64,000 bases of DNA from Martinezella lusitana (GTDB lineage Bacteria; Pseudomonadota; Alphaproteobacteria; Rhizobiales; Rhizobiaceae). The notes under the pieces were generated by a model. The model was not told the DNA's origin. It saw nothing but the letters and a program-made list of their open reading frames with translations, and did not search any database. Positions 43,094 through 55,371 of this stretch are shown piece after piece (the stretch's first letter is position 1; each line of letters starts with the position of its first letter). The stretch spans positions 62,001 through 126,000 of the forward strand of contig NZ_WUEY01000005.1 of NCBI RefSeq assembly GCF_010668395.1, in the 5' to 3' direction. Made by a program: the position numbers and the translations under genes.

Positions 43094-46078
43094 TCAACCG
43101 CCGAGCGCGTCCTCGAGGAACGCCGCAAGCTGCGACAGATGCTTGGACATCAGGCCCGTCGCCGGAGAGGCGGCGGCCGGACGGCCGGTGTAGCGAACGC
43201 GCTGGTACTTGGCATCGATGTGGGCGAGCACCCATTCCAGATACGGATCGATGAACGACCATGCGCCCATGTTCTTCGGCTCTTCCTGGCACCAGACCAT
43301 TTCCGCGTTGCGGAAGCGGCTGAGCTCGTTGATGAGCGCCTTGGCCGGGAACGGATAGAGCTGTTCGATGCGCAGCAGGTAGATGTCGTCGATGCCGCGC
43401 TTCTCGCGCTCTTCCAGCAGATCGTAGTAGACCTTGCCCGAGCAGATGACGACGCGACGGATCTTGTTGTCCTTCTGCAGCTTGATCGGGCCGTCCTTGA
43501 TCAGTTCGGCATCGTCCCACAGCAGGCGATGGAACGAGCTTTCGCCCGCCATTTCCGCCAGCGTCGACACGGCGCGCTTGTGGCGCAGCAGCGACTTCGG
43601 CGTCATCAGGATCAGCGGCTTGCGGAAGTCGCGCTTCAGCTGACGGCGCAGGATGTGGAAGTAGTTCGCCGGCGTCGTGACGTTGGCGACCTGCATGTTG
43701 TCCTCGGCGCAGAGCTGCAGATAGCGTTCCAGGCGGGCGGAAGAGTGTTCCGGACCCTGGCCTTCATAGCCATGCGGCAGCAGGCAGACGAGGCCGGACA
43801 TGCGCAGCCACTTGCGTTCGCCCGACGAGATGAACTGGTCGAAGACGACCTGCGCACCGTTGGCGAAGTCGCCGAACTGGGCTTCCCACAGGGTCAGCGC
43901 GTTCGGACGGGCCAGCGAATAGCCGTATTCGAAGCCGAGAACCGCTTCTTCCGACAGCATCGAGTTGATGACTTCGTAACGGGCCTGGGTCGGCGACAGG
44001 TTGGCGAGCGGGATGTAGCGCTCTTCGGTCTCCTGATCGTAGAGAACCGAATGACGCTGCGAGAAGGTGCCGCGTTCGCAATCCTGACCGGACAGGCGGA
44101 TCTTGTGGCCTTCGACGACGAGCGAACCGAACGCCAGGGCTTCCGCCATGGCCCAGTCGATGCCCTCGCCGGTCTGCACCATGTTGGCGCGGTTTTCCAT
44201 GAAGCGCTGGATGGTACGGTGCGCATGGAAGCCTGCCGGGATTTCCGACAGCTTGCGGCCGATATCCTTCAGCGCCTTCATCGGCACGGCAGTCTTGCCG
44301 CGGCGCTGCTCGTCGGCATTGTCGGCCGTGTGCAGGCCGGACCACTCGCCATCCAGCCAGTCGGCCTTGTTCGGCTTGTAGGACTGGCCGGCCTCGAACT
44401 CCTGATCGAGATGGGCGCGCCAGTCGGCCTTCATCTTCTCGACTTCGCCTTCGGTCAGCACGCCTTCGCTGATCAGCCGCTGCGAATAGATCTGCAGCAC
44501 CGTCTTGTGGGCGCGGATGACCTTGTACATGTTCGGCTGCGTGAAGGACGGTTCATCGCCTTCGTTGTGGCCGTAGCGGCGGTAGCAGAACAGGTCGACC
44601 ACGACAGGCTTGTGGAACTTCATGCGGAATTCGGTTGCGATCTTCGCAGCGTAAACCACGGCTTCCGGATCGTCGCCGTTGACGTGGAAGATCGGCGCTT
44701 CGATCATCTTGGCGACGTCGGACGGATAGGGCGACGAGCGCGAGAAGGCCGGATTGGTGGTGAAACCGATCTGGTTGTTGATGATGACGTGCATCGTGCC
44801 GGCAACGCGATGACCGCGCAGGCCTGACAGGCCGAGGATTTCGGCAGTTACGCCCTGACCGGCGAAAGCCGCGTCGCCGTGGATCAGCAAGGGCACGACC
44901 TTGGCGCGTTCCGACAATGGGATGATGTCGCCATCCCATTGGGTGGCGCCCATATCCTGCTTGGCGCGGGCCTTGCCCATGACGACGGGATTGACGATTT
45001 CCAGATGCGACGGGTTCGCCGTCAGCGAGACGTGCACCTTGGCGCCGTCGAAATCGCGATCCGAGGAGGCGCCGAGATGGTACTTCACGTCGCCCGAACC
45101 TTCGACTTCGTCGGGAGCGTAGGAGCCGCCCTTGAACTCGTGGAAGATGGCGCGATGCGGCTTGCCCATGACCTGGGACAGCACGTTCAGACGGCCGCGA
45201 TGGGCCATGCCGAACACGGCTTCCCGGAGGCCGAGCTGGCTACCGCTCTTGAGAATCTGCTCGAGCGCCGGGATCAGCGATTCGCCGCCGTCTAGGCCGA
45301 AACGCTTGGTGCCCTTGAACTTGACGTCGAGGAACTGTTCATAGCCCTCGGCTTCGATGACCTTCTGCAGGATGGCCTTCTTGCGCTCGGGATTGAAAGC
45401 GATCCCCTTGTCGACGCCCTCGATGCGTTCCTGAATCCATGCCTTCTCTTCCGGATTGGAGATATGCATGAATTCGACGCCGAGCGTCGAGCAGTAAGTG
45501 CGCTCGAGGATCTCGATCATCTCGCGCACGCTGGCATATTCAAGGCCGAGCACGTTGTCGATGAAGATCTTGCGGTCGAGGTCCGCCTCGGTGAAGCCGT
45601 AAGCTTCCGGCGACAGTTCCTTATAGTCTTCGACGGGAGCGGCGATGCCGAGCGGGTCGAGCTTGGCATGCAGATGGCCGCGCATGCGATAGGCACGGAT
45701 CATCATGATGGCGCGGACGGAATCGCGCGTCGCCTGCAGGACGTCGGTCGTGTCGGCCGGGGTACCGGCGACTTCGGCCTTCGCCTTCAGCTTGGTCTCG
45801 ATGACCTTTTCGACAACGCCCCAGTCGCCGTCGAGCGCGGACACCAGGTCGCCCTTCGCCGGGATCGGCCAGTTCTTGCGCTGCCAGGAGGCGCCCTTGG
45901 CCGCCCTCTTCACGTCGTCGGGGCTATCCTCGAGCGCCTTGAAGAAAGACCGCCATTCGTCGGAGACCGATGAAGGATCGTCCTCATAGCGCGCATAGAG
46001 CTGCTCGATATAGGCAGCGTTAGCGCCATCCAGGAACGAGGTGATCTGAAACTGCTCGTTGGCTTCTTGCCTTGCCAT
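43094..46078 (-). CDS. sucA: 2-oxoglutarate dehydrogenase E1 component
   Basis: The thiamine diphosphate-dependent E1 enzyme, 994 residues, which decarboxylates 2-oxoglutarate and transfers the succinyl group to lipoyl-SucB. The N-terminus carries the E2-binding segment FLDGANAAYIEQLYARYEDDP. The ThDP region has GMAHRGRLNVL, then HGDAAFAGQGV with the GDG-like metal site, and the C-terminal transketolase-like domain has WEAQFGDFANGAQVVFDQFI. I chose the ATG giving MARQEANEQF, the standard family start; the upstream extension to 46171 is not supported. Confidence 0.98.
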   Translation of the reverse strand: MARQEANEQFQITSFLDGANAAYIEQLYARYEDDPSSVSDEWRSFFKALEDSPDDVKRAAKGASWQRKNWPIPAKGDLVSALDGDWGVVEKVIETKLKAKAEVAGTPADTTDVLQATRDSVRAIMMIRAYRMRGHLHAKLDPLGIAAPVEDYKELSPEAYGFTEADLDRKIFIDNVLGLEYASVREMIEILERTYCSTLGVEFMHISNPEEKAWIQERIEGVDKGIAFNPERKKAILQKVIEAEGYEQFLDVKFKGTKRFGLDGGESLIPALEQILKSGSQLGLREAVFGMAHRGRLNVLSQVMGKPHRAIFHEFKGGSYAPDEVEGSGDVKYHLGASSDRDFDGAKVHVSLTANPSHLEIVNPVVMGKARAKQDMGATQWDGDIIPLSERAKVVPLLIHGDAAFAGQGVTAEILGLSGLRGHRVAGTMHVIINNQIGFTTNPAFSRSSPYPSDVAKMIEAPIFHVNGDDPEAVVYAAKIATEFRMKFHKPVVVDLFCYRRYGHNEGDEPSFTQPNMYKVIRAHKTVLQIYSQRLISEGVLTEGEVEKMKADWRAHLDQEFEAGQSYKPNKADWLDGEWSGLHTADNADEQRRGKTAVPMKALKDIGRKLSEIPAGFHAHRTIQRFMENRANMVQTGEGIDWAMAEALAFGSLVVEGHKIRLSGQDCERGTFSQRHSVLYDQETEERYIPLANLSPTQARYEVINSMLSEEAVLGFEYGYSLARPNALTLWEAQFGDFANGAQVVFDQFISSGERKWLRMSGLVCLLPHGYEGQGPEHSSARLERYLQLCAEDNMQVANVTTPANYFHILRRQLKRDFRKPLILMTPKSLLRHKRAVSTLAEMAGESSFHRLLWDDAELIKDGPIKLQKDNKIRRVVICSGKVYYDLLEEREKRGIDDIYLLRIEQLYPFPAKALINELSRFRNAEMVWCQEEPKNMGAWSFIDPYLEWVLAHIDAKYQRVRYTGRPAAASPATGLMSKHLSQLAAFLEDALGG

Positions 46079-46202
46079 GGTGAATCTGCGGACGCTTTCG
46101 CCCGTCTCCCAACTTGTTTGCATTGCCGGTTTTCGGATCCCCGGCGACCGTATTTCACTTGAGGCCGTCAAGGCCGTACGTCAGCATCTGCGAATTTCGA
46201 AA

Positions 46203-46236
46203 CCGGACGGGACGAGATAGCCGCCACCCCGTCCGG
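46203..46236 (-). promoter_or_regulatory. hairpin between sucD and sucA (attenuator or processing site)
   Basis: CCGGACGGG (46203-46211) and CCCGTCCGG (46228-46236) are exact complements with a 16-base loop, in the 175-base gap between the sucD stop and the sucA start. On the minus strand TTTCG follows. It could partly terminate transcription leaving sucD, or stabilise the upstream mRNA. Confidence 0.5.
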
Positions 46237-46253
46237 CCTTGCTATAGGTAGGG

Positions 46254-47156
46254 TCAGCCCTTGAGGACTTCCACCAGAGTCTTGCCGAGACGCGCCGGCG
46301 ATGGCGACACGCGGATGCCTGCCGATTCCATTGCCGCGATCTTGTCTTCCGCGCCGCCCTTGCCGCCGGAGATGACGGCGCCGGCATGGCCCATCGTGCG
46401 GCCGGGAGGTGCCGTGCGGCCGGCGATGAAGCCGACCATCGGCTTCTTGCGGCCCTTCTTGGCTTCGTCCTTGAGGAACTGGGCCGCGTCTTCTTCAGCC
46501 GAGCCGCCGATTTCGCCGATCATGATGATCGACTTGGTTTCGTCGTCTGCGAGGAACATTTCCAGGATGTCGATGAATTCCGTGCCCTTGACCGGGTCGC
46601 CGCCGATACCGACGGCCGTCGTCTGGCCGAGGCCTTCGTTCGTGGTCTGGAACACGGCTTCATAGGTCAGCGTGCCGGAGCGCGAGAGAACGCCGACGGA
46701 GCCCTTCTTGAAGATGGAGCCCGGCATGATGCCGATCTTGCATTCGTCCGGCGTCAGGACGCCCGGGCAGTTCGGCCCGATCAGGCGCGACTTGGACTTG
46801 ATGAGGCGATCCTTGACCTTGACCATGTCGGCGACCGGAATGCCTTCCGTGATGCAGACGATGAGCGGGATCTCGGCTTCGATCGCTTCGAGGATCGCGG
46901 CTGCGGCGCCTGCCGGCGGCACGTAGATGACCGAGGCGTTGGCGCCGGTGGCTTCCTTGCCTTCGGCGACCGACTTGAAGATCGGCAGCTTTTCGCCCTT
47001 GGAGCCAGTCCAGGTCTCGCCACCCTTGGAGGGGTGGATACCGCCGACCATCTTCGTGCCGTGATAGGCAAGCGCCTGCTCGGTGTGGAAAGTACCGGTC
47101 TTGCCGGTCAGGCCCTGAACCAGAACCTTCGTATCTTTGTTGATGAGGATCGACAT
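46254..47156 (-). CDS. sucD: succinyl-CoA synthetase alpha subunit
   Basis: A 300-residue subunit that binds CoA and carries the phosphohistidine. The CoA-binding domain has [24 protein letters not shown] sequence at the N-terminus ([15 protein letters not shown]), then [11 protein letters not shown], and the active histidine lies in the [20 protein letters not shown] block (His in GHAGA). It follows sucC by 6 bases. With SucC it converts succinyl-CoA to succinate with formation of ATP or GTP. Confidence 0.98.
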   Translation of the reverse strand: MSILINKDTKVLVQGLTGKTGTFHTEQALAYHGTKMVGGIHPSKGGETWTGSKGEKLPIFKSVAEGKEATGANASVIYVPPAGAAAAILEAIEAEIPLIVCITEGIPVADMVKVKDRLIKSKSRLIGPNCPGVLTPDECKIGIMPGSIFKKGSVGVLSRSGTLTYEAVFQTTNEGLGQTTAVGIGGDPVKGTEFIDILEMFLADDETKSIIMIGEIGGSAEEDAAQFLKDEAKKGRKKPMVGFIAGRTAPPGRTMGHAGAVISGGKGGAEDKIAAMESAGIRVSPSPARLGKTLVEVLKG

Positions 47157-47162
47157 CTTGCC

Positions 47163-48359
<1,197 letters not shown>

Positions 48360-48386
48360 GGACTTATCCCTGTTGGAACGCGGAAA

Positions 48387-49451
<1,065 letters not shown>

Positions 49452-49492
49452 TTATTTTGAGATCAGGAATTTCAATCGGTTAGATACAAAAT

Positions 49493-49512
49493 ATCTTACG
49501 TAAACGTAAGAT
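49493..49512 (-). terminator. palindrome between zapE and mdh
   Basis: ATCTTACGT-AA-ACGTAAGAT is a perfect 9+2+9 palindrome 18 bases beyond the zapE stop codon. On the minus strand ATTTTG follows, so it probably terminates the zapE transcript before the mdh promoter. Confidence 0.6.
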
Positions 49513-49529
49513 TTTCTGTCACCGAATTG

Positions 49530-50693
49530 TTACTCGGCAGCGCGCCTGGCCGGAGTCTGGGCCAGATATTCGGCGCTGCGCATCTCGAAAAGCCGCGACG
49601 CCGTGCGGTCGAATTCGAAGCCTTCCGTCCCTCGCCGCTCCTCCAGCAGATCCTCCGGCATGGCGGCCGCGGACACGTAGAGGCGGATATTGTGATCGTA
49701 GAGCGTGTCGATAAGAATGATGAAACGCTTCGTCTGGTTGCGCTTGTCCGGGCCGAGCTTCGGCACATGATCGAGGAAGATCGTGTCGAAGCGCTCGGCG
49801 ATGGCGAGGAAATCGGCGGGGCCCAGCGGCGCATCGCAAAGATCGGCGAAGGAGAAGCGCGCCATGCGATCGACGGCGAGCGGCACATGAATGGAGCGCC
49901 CTTTCATCGGGATCTCCGTCGGCAGCGCCTTGCGTCCATGCAGCGCCTGCATCCAGGAGGCATCCATCGCCATATCGGCACGCTGGTCGAGCGGCGTCAG
50001 ATAGACCGGCTGGCTGTTCAGCTTCTCCATGCGGTAGTCCGTCGGCGAATCCAGCGTCACCACATCGACGTACTTTTTCAGGAGATCGATGAAGGGCAGG
50101 AACAGGCCGCGGTTGAGGCCGTCACGATAAAGATTGTCCGGCTCCACGTTCGACGTGGCGATCAGCACGCAGCCGAGCGAGAACAGCTCGGAAAACAGCC
50201 GCGACAGGATCATCGCATCGGCAATGTCGGTAACGGTGAATTCGTCGAAGCAAAGCAGTTCGGCCTCGGCGTAGAGGTCGGCGGCAACCGGCGGGATCGG
50301 GTCGGCCTGCTTGGTCTCGCCGTTCTTGAACTTCAGCCGCTGCGCCGCGATGCGGTTGTGCACATCGGTCATGAACTCGAAGAAATGCGCCCGGCGCTTC
50401 TTCTGGCAGGGCGCCATGGCGAAGAACATGTCCATCAACATGGTCTTGCCGCGTCCGACACTGCCGTGAATGTAAAGGCCCTTGATCGTCTCGACCGACT
50501 TCTTGCGTGCGGCAAACATCCAGCCGAGCGCGCTGGATTTGGCGGCAGGCCGCTTCCGCTTGAGATCGGCAAGCACGCGGTCCAGCATTTTCGCCACATC
50601 CATCTGCGCCGAATCCACCTGGAGGGACCCGGACGCCGTCAGCGCCTTTAGCTGTTCGCAGACGCTGATCGAGTAATCTGGCATGGGCTGCAT
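49530..50693 (-). CDS. zapE: AFG1-like ATPase, cell division protein ZapE
   Basis: A 387-residue AFG1/ZapE ATPase. Walker A is GSVGRGKT at 77-84 and Walker B is in AELLCFDEFTVTDIADAMIL; the AAA arginine region contains SNVEPDNLYRDGLNRGLFLPF. ZapE in E. coli associates with the constricting Z ring, and the mitochondrial homologue works in respiratory-complex quality control; the position beside mdh-suc and sdh is common in alphaproteobacteria. I chose the ATG at MQPMPDYSIS; another ATG lies three codons further in. Confidence 0.94.
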   Translation of the reverse strand: MQPMPDYSISVCEQLKALTASGSLQVDSAQMDVAKMLDRVLADLKRKRPAAKSSALGWMFAARKKSVETIKGLYIHGSVGRGKTMLMDMFFAMAPCQKKRRAHFFEFMTDVHNRIAAQRLKFKNGETKQADPIPPVAADLYAEAELLCFDEFTVTDIADAMILSRLFSELFSLGCVLIATSNVEPDNLYRDGLNRGLFLPFIDLLKKYVDVVTLDSPTDYRMEKLNSQPVYLTPLDQRADMAMDASWMQALHGRKALPTEIPMKGRSIHVPLAVDRMARFSFADLCDAPLGPADFLAIAERFDTIFLDHVPKLGPDKRNQTKRFIILIDTLYDHNIRLYVSAAAMPEDLLEERRGTEGFEFDRTASRLFEMRSAEYLAQTPARRAAE

Positions 50694-50756
50694 GGGGAAA
50701 TATCCGCCTGTGCGAACAGGAGCGCACCCAACGGGTGCTGCACCTTTCAAATATGC

Positions 50757-51287
50757 TTATCGGCTGAGGCTGAGCGGCTGGCCGGACGCGGTCGAGCCGT
50801 CAAAGCGCGAATCCGCCGTCTTGTAGACCGTGCCGATCGTCGAGCCGTCACGATTTTTCAGGAGAACCTGCTTGCCCGAAACTTCCCAGGAACCCATCGC
50901 GGTGAGTTCGCCCGCGCAACCGCGCGTACCGCCGCGCGAGCCGCTGCCGAGGTTCGTCAACGTCAGGAACATGTCGCAGCTTGATCCGCCATTGCTGACC
51001 TTCCAGCTGCCGACCATTGATTCCTTCGTGACATCCATGGCGGATGCCGCCATCGCCTGCTGTTGCTGCGGATTGCCCGCATTCGCCGCGCCCGTTGCCG
51101 GAGCAGCCGGAAATTGCGAACCGTTGCCGGCGCCTGCGGGCGGAAGCTGGCTGGATTGAACGGAAGGAACAGGCTGGGCCTGCAGTGGCGGGGCAGAATA
51201 ACTGTCGTTGTTGTATGCCGTGCGCTGGCAACCGGCAAGCGACAGACCAATCGCCGCAGCCGTCACTGCATATCTAAACTGCATCAT
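50757..51287 (-). CDS. Omp19-like outer-membrane lipoprotein, AprI/Inh protease-inhibitor family
   Basis: A lipoprotein of 176 residues. The signal peptide ends in the lipobox LSLAGC, giving an acylated Cys20, followed by a Pro/Gln/Ala-rich spacer (about 25-85). The C-terminal beta-barrel domain ([19 protein letters not shown], then [21 protein letters not shown]) matches the AprI/Inh metalloprotease-inhibitor family and Brucella Omp19, which inhibits several proteases. Two consecutive ATG codons follow GGAG, and either may start translation. It stands alone between zapE and the sdh operon. Confidence 0.9.
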   Translation of the reverse strand: MMQFRYAVTAAAIGLSLAGCQRTAYNNDSYSAPPLQAQPVPSVQSSQLPPAGAGNGSQFPAAPATGAANAGNPQQQQAMAASAMDVTKESMVGSWKVSNGGSSCDMFLTLTNLGSGSRGGTRGCAGELTAMGSWEVSGKQVLLKNRDGSTIGTVYKTADSRFDGSTASGQPLSLSR

Positions 51288-51553
51288 CACACTCCTAAAT
51301 GATTGTCCACCGCTGACATCTGCAAAGATATGTTTAATGATGTCCGAATTATCGTATTTCACTTTGGTTAATCAAGTCGATACCGTCACAAATTGCCGTA
51401 GGCCATAGCTGGACAAGAATCGGGTGGTTTCAAGGCGATACGCCGAACCTCTCCTAAAATGGAGGGAAGCCGCGAATTTCGGCATCCTCTCCGATCCATG
51501 TGCCTTATCAAGGACCTATCAAATATCGCCGGCACCGCGGGAGTGACCGGAAC

Positions 51554-51570
51554 GGCGGGTTAGACCCGCC
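51554..51570 (-). terminator. hairpin at the sdhB stop codon
   Basis: GGCGGGT and ACCCGCC flank a 3-base loop; the structure contains the sdhB TAA stop codon. It is short and lacks a T-run, so it may protect the mRNA end rather than terminate. Confidence 0.4.
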
Positions 51571-52339
51571 GCTCAACCATCATCTTCTTGATTTCGGCGA
51601 TTGCCTTAGCCGGGTTCAGACCCTTCGGGCAGGTCTGGGCGCAGTTCATGATCGTGTGGCAGCGATAGAGACGGAAGGGATCCTCGAGATTGTCGAGGCG
51701 TTCGCCCTTGGCTTCGTCTCTGGAGTCGATGAGCCAGCGATAGGCCTGCAGCAGGACGGCGGGACCGAGATAACGGTCGCCATTCCACCAGTAGCTCGGA
51801 CAGGAAGTCGAGCAGCAGGCACAAAGGATGCACTCGTAAAGACCGTCGAGCTTCAGGCGGTCCTCGTGGCTCTGCTTCCACTCCTTGGCCGGCGGCGGCG
51901 ATACCGTCTTCAGCCAGGGCTCGATGGATCGGTGCTGAGCGTAGAAATTCGTCAGGTCCGGCACGAGGTCCTTGACGACGGGCATGTGCGGCAACGGATA
52001 GATCTTCACCGTGCCCTTGATCTCGTCCAGACCCTTGGTGCAGGCGAGCGTGTTGGTGCCGTCGATGTTCATCGCGCAGGAGCCGCAAATGCCTTCGCGA
52101 CAGGAGCGGCGCAGCGTCAGCGTCGGATCGATCTTGTTCTTGATGTAGAGCAGGCCGTCGAGCACCATCGGACCGCAATCGTCGATATCGATGTAGTAGG
52201 TGTCGATGCTCGGGTTCTGGCCGTCATCCGGGCTCCAGCGATAGACGCGGAATTCGCGCGTGTTCTTGGCGCCGACCGGCTTCGGCCAGACCTTGCCTTC
52301 GCGCATCTGAGAGTTCTTGGGGAGAGCGAGTTCAACCAT
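51560..52339 (-). CDS. sdhB: succinate dehydrogenase iron-sulfur subunit
   Basis: The electron-transfer subunit, 259 residues. The N-terminal plant-type [2Fe-2S] domain has [15 protein letters not shown] and a further cysteine in LACTKGL. The C-terminal part has [16 protein letters not shown] for the [4Fe-4S] and [17 protein letters not shown] for the [3Fe-4S] cluster. It passes electrons from the SdhA flavin to ubiquinone in the membrane. It is last in the sdhCDAB operon, 17 bases after sdhA. Confidence 0.98.
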   Translation of the reverse strand: MVELALPKNSQMREGKVWPKPVGAKNTREFRVYRWSPDDGQNPSIDTYYIDIDDCGPMVLDGLLYIKNKIDPTLTLRRSCREGICGSCAMNIDGTNTLACTKGLDEIKGTVKIYPLPHMPVVKDLVPDLTNFYAQHRSIEPWLKTVSPPPAKEWKQSHEDRLKLDGLYECILCACCSTSCPSYWWNGDRYLGPAVLLQAYRWLIDSRDEAKGERLDNLEDPFRLYRCHTIMNCAQTCPKGLNPAKAIAEIKKMMVERRV

Positions 52340-52356
52340 GGTCAGTTCCTCTCAGA

Positions 52357-54213
52357 TCAGTACACGCGTGCCTTCGGCTCGATCTTGTGCGGATCGATGC
52401 CTTCGGCGATCAGGTCGGTGTGAACGGGACGATAGTCGAGCTTCACGTCACCGGCGTCGTTGACCCAGGCAAGCGTATGCTTGCGCCAGTTCTCGTCGTC
52501 ACGGCCGGCAAACTTGCCCTCGGTGTAGTCCTCGCGGGCATGCGAGCCGCGGCTTTCCTTGCGGGCCTCGGCGCCGTAGATGGTCGTGATGGCGTTGGCC
52601 ATCAGATTGTGCAGCTCCAGCGTTTCGACGAGGTCGGAATTCCAGATCAGCGAACGGTCGGTTACCTTGATGTCGGACATGTCCTTCCAGATCTCCGAAA
52701 TGCGGCGGCAGCCGGATTCCAGCGATTCCTGGGTGCGGAACACGGCGGCATCTTCCTGCATGGCGCGCTGCATCTTCTCGCGAAGGGCAGCCGTCGGCGT
52801 GCCGCCGCTGGCATGGCGCAGGCGATCGAAGCGTTCCATGATCTTGTCGCAGGCGGCCACGTTGACCGCCGGAACCGGGCTGTTGCGGTCGATGACCTGG
52901 GCGGCGCGAATGGCGGCGGCGCGGCCGAACACCACGAGGTCGATCAGCGAGTTGGAGCCCAGGCGGTTGGCGCCGTGCACCGAGGCGCAGCCGGCTTCGC
53001 CGACGGCCATCAGGCCCGGCAGGATTCGCTCGGGATTGCTGCTGTCGGCATTCAGCACCTCACCCCAATAGTTGGTGGGAATGCCGCCCATGTTGTAATG
53101 GACCGTCGGCAGCACCGGGATCGGCTCACGGGTCACGTCGACGCCGGCGAAGATGCGCGCGCTCTCGGAAATACCAGGCAGGCGCTCATGCAGCACGGCC
53201 GGATCGAGATGGTCGAGATGCAGGAAGATATGGTCCTTATTCTTGCCGACGCCGCGACCCTCGCGGATTTCCAGCGTCATGCAGCGCGAAACCACGTCGC
53301 GCGAGGCAAGGTCCTTCGCCGAAGGAGCATAGCGCTCCATGAAGCGCTCGCCCTCGGAATTGACGAGATAGCCGCCTTCGCCGCGCGCGCCTTCGGTGAT
53401 CAGACATCCCGAACCGTAGATGCCGGTCGGATGGAACTGCACGAATTCCATGTCCTGCAGCGGCAGGCCGGCACGGGCCACCATGCCGCCGCCGTCGCCG
53501 GTGCAGGTGTGGGCCGACGTCGCCGAGAAATAGGCGCGGCCGTAGCCGCCGGTCGCCAGCACCACCATCTTGGCGGCGAAACGATGGATCGTGCCGTCAT
53601 CGAGGCACCAGGCAACGACGCCTGTGCAGCGGCTGCCATCGTCGGACATGATGAGGTCGAGCGCGAAATACTCGATGAAGAATTCGGCGTTGTTGCGCAG
53701 CGACTGGCCGTAAAGCGTATGCAGGATGGCGTGGCCGGTGCGGTCGGCGGCTGCGCAGGTGCGCTGCACCGGCGGTCCCTCGCCGAAGTTCTGCATGTGG
53801 CCGCCGAACGGGCGCTGATAGATCTTGCCTTCTTCGTTGCGCGAGAAGGGCACGCCGTAGTGCTCGAGCTCGTAGACGGCCTTCGGCGCTTCCATGACCA
53901 TATACTGCATGGCGTCGACGTCGCCGAGCCAGTCCGAGCCCTTGACGGTGTCGTACAGGTGCCACTGCCAGCTGTCCGGCGTCATGTTCTGCAGCGAAGC
54001 CGCGATGCCGCCCTGGGCTGCGACGGTGTGCGAACGCGTCGGGAAGACCTTGGTGATGCAGGCGGTGCGGAAGCCCTGCTCGGCCATGCCGAGCGTTGCG
54101 CGCAGGCCGGCGCCGCCGGCGCCGACGACGATCACGTCATAGGAGTGATCGACATACTTGTAGGCTTTCCCGTTTTGAGCAGGCCCATTCTGAGTGGATG
54201 AGTTCGGTGCCAT
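52357..54213 (-). CDS. sdhA: succinate dehydrogenase flavoprotein subunit
   Basis: The catalytic subunit, 618 residues, oxidises succinate to fumarate. The FAD motif is [16 protein letters not shown]. His62 in [15 protein letters not shown] is the covalent flavin attachment site. The active-site region includes [27 protein letters not shown] (first half) and [18 protein letters not shown]. The Ser/Asn/Gln-rich N-terminal tail is longer than in enterobacteria, as in other Rhizobiales. The start lies 7 bases after the sdhD stop. Confidence 0.98.
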   Translation of the reverse strand: MAPNSSTQNGPAQNGKAYKYVDHSYDVIVVGAGGAGLRATLGMAEQGFRTACITKVFPTRSHTVAAQGGIAASLQNMTPDSWQWHLYDTVKGSDWLGDVDAMQYMVMEAPKAVYELEHYGVPFSRNEEGKIYQRPFGGHMQNFGEGPPVQRTCAAADRTGHAILHTLYGQSLRNNAEFFIEYFALDLIMSDDGSRCTGVVAWCLDDGTIHRFAAKMVVLATGGYGRAYFSATSAHTCTGDGGGMVARAGLPLQDMEFVQFHPTGIYGSGCLITEGARGEGGYLVNSEGERFMERYAPSAKDLASRDVVSRCMTLEIREGRGVGKNKDHIFLHLDHLDPAVLHERLPGISESARIFAGVDVTREPIPVLPTVHYNMGGIPTNYWGEVLNADSSNPERILPGLMAVGEAGCASVHGANRLGSNSLIDLVVFGRAAAIRAAQVIDRNSPVPAVNVAACDKIMERFDRLRHASGGTPTAALREKMQRAMQEDAAVFRTQESLESGCRRISEIWKDMSDIKVTDRSLIWNSDLVETLELHNLMANAITTIYGAEARKESRGSHAREDYTEGKFAGRDDENWRKHTLAWVNDAGDVKLDYRPVHTDLIAEGIDPHKIEPKARVY

Positions 54214-54220
54214 GATGCAT

Positions 54221-54601
54221 TTATCCTACGAACGCGATCTTCAGAATGGCGAAAAGACAGAGCCCCGCCATGACGATCGCGAAGAACGTGTTGAGCATGA
54301 GAAGGACGATCTTGCCGAATTCGCCGTGGACATAGTCCTCGATGATGACCTGCATGCCGAGCTTCATGTGAATGATGCCGGAGACCACCATCAGGCCCAT
54401 GATGACGGCGACGAGCGGGTTCGACAGCGCGTGCACGACTTCCGCGTAGGGCGCGCCGGCGTAGATCATCAGGAAGATGACGAAGAAGAGGAAGAGTGGA
54501 ACGTTGGCAACCGCGGTCAGGCGCTGACGCCAGAAATGATCGGTGCCTTCCTTGGCGGAACCGAGACCGCGGACTTTGCCCAGAGGAGTGCGCATATCCA
54601 T
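54221..54601 (-). CDS. sdhD: succinate dehydrogenase membrane anchor subunit
   Basis: A 126-residue membrane anchor with three hydrophobic helices (about 32-50, 62-82 and 100-122). The conserved [20 protein letters not shown] stretch near the N-terminus contains the quinone-site arginine region, and [18 protein letters not shown] carries the haem/quinone-associated His and the Asp-Tyr pair. With SdhC it anchors SdhAB to the membrane and forms the ubiquinone site. It is separated from sdhC by a 67-base gap that contains a palindromic repeat. Confidence 0.96.
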   Translation of the reverse strand: MDMRTPLGKVRGLGSAKEGTDHFWRQRLTAVANVPLFLFFVIFLMIYAGAPYAEVVHALSNPLVAVIMGLMVVSGIIHMKLGMQVIIEDYVHGEFGKIVLLMLNTFFAIVMAGLCLFAILKIAFVG

Positions 54602-54621
54602 GAGAAATATCCTTTAAAGCA

Positions 54622-54664
54622 CATGATCCCGAAAAGCGTTCGAACGCTTTCGGGAACAATCATG
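54622..54664. repeat. palindromic repeat between sdhC and sdhD
   Basis: The core CCCGAAAAGCGTTCGAACGC with its continuation TTTCGGG forms a palindrome with one extra A, enclosed by CATGAT at left and ATCATG at right. It has the layout of the small GCATGATCCCGAAAA-type dispersed repeats of Rhizobiales. It occupies most of an otherwise tight operon gap and would fold strongly in the mRNA. Confidence 0.65.
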
Positions 54665-54668
54665 CCAA

Positions 54669-55067
54669 TCAACCCAGCCGGATGACGATGCCGATGATCC
54701 AGACCAGCGCGGTCAGACAGATCGAGGCGACGAGCGTGAGCTTGGCCATCCTGGTCGAGACGGCGGGATCGAAGCCGTGCCCGAGGTCCCAGACGAAGTG
54801 ACGCAGACCGCCGATCAGATGGTGCAGCAGCGCCCAGGTGTAGCCAAGCAGGATGATCCGGCCGATGATCGTGCCCATGATCCAGTTGACCAGGTCGAAA
54901 TAGGCCTGGCCCGTCGCGGCGGCGATCAGCCACCAGGCGACCAGCAGCGTGCCGAAGTAGAGCGCACCACCGGTAATGCGGTGGACGATCGACATGACCA
55001 TGGTGGGAATGGGTTTGTAGATTTGCAGATGCGGCGACAGTGGCCGGCTTTGTGTGACGTTCGCCAT
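54669..55067 (-). CDS. sdhC: succinate dehydrogenase cytochrome b556 subunit
   Basis: A 132-residue membrane protein with three helices. The family signature RPLSPHLQIYKPIPTMVMSIVHRITGG is present near the N-terminus (Ser and Arg of the quinone site), and the haem-ligand region is HHLIGGLRHFVWDLGHGF. It is first in the sdhCDAB operon. The upstream 304-base region, shared with a divergent secreted-protein gene, should contain the promoter. Confidence 0.97.
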   Translation of the reverse strand: MANVTQSRPLSPHLQIYKPIPTMVMSIVHRITGGALYFGTLLVAWWLIAAATGQAYFDLVNWIMGTIIGRIILLGYTWALLHHLIGGLRHFVWDLGHGFDPAVSTRMAKLTLVASICLTALVWIIGIVIRLG

Positions 55068-55371
55068 CAGAACCTCGCGGCGTTACGATACGCTTAGAAC
55101 CCGGATCTCCGGGGCAACGCGCGCGCAAAGACGTGCAGTGTGCGTTGCATCATTGCGACCATTAATCGCCGAAATGCCTATCGACAAGCACAATTGATGC
55201 CTGCATTGAATTTAATCGATTGGGGTCGCTCTGCACTTTAGCGAGCATGCAACGACGAGCTTCCCATTCCGGGCTATTTACCATTTCGGCAACCCTGACG
55301 TGGACTTCGCGCCAGTCTTGGGGCAATCTGCCGTTAAGTTTTCATTAACGGACCGAAGCGGAGGACGAATC
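55068..55371. other. 304-base divergent intergenic region, sdhC and secreted-protein gene
   Basis: No coding frame is convincing. The region must carry promoters for sdhCDAB (minus) and the secreted protein gene (plus). The only symmetry I can point to is CGTTGCAT (55143-55150) with its complement ATGCAACG (55247-55254), about 100 bases apart, which may be chance. Confidence 0.4.
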
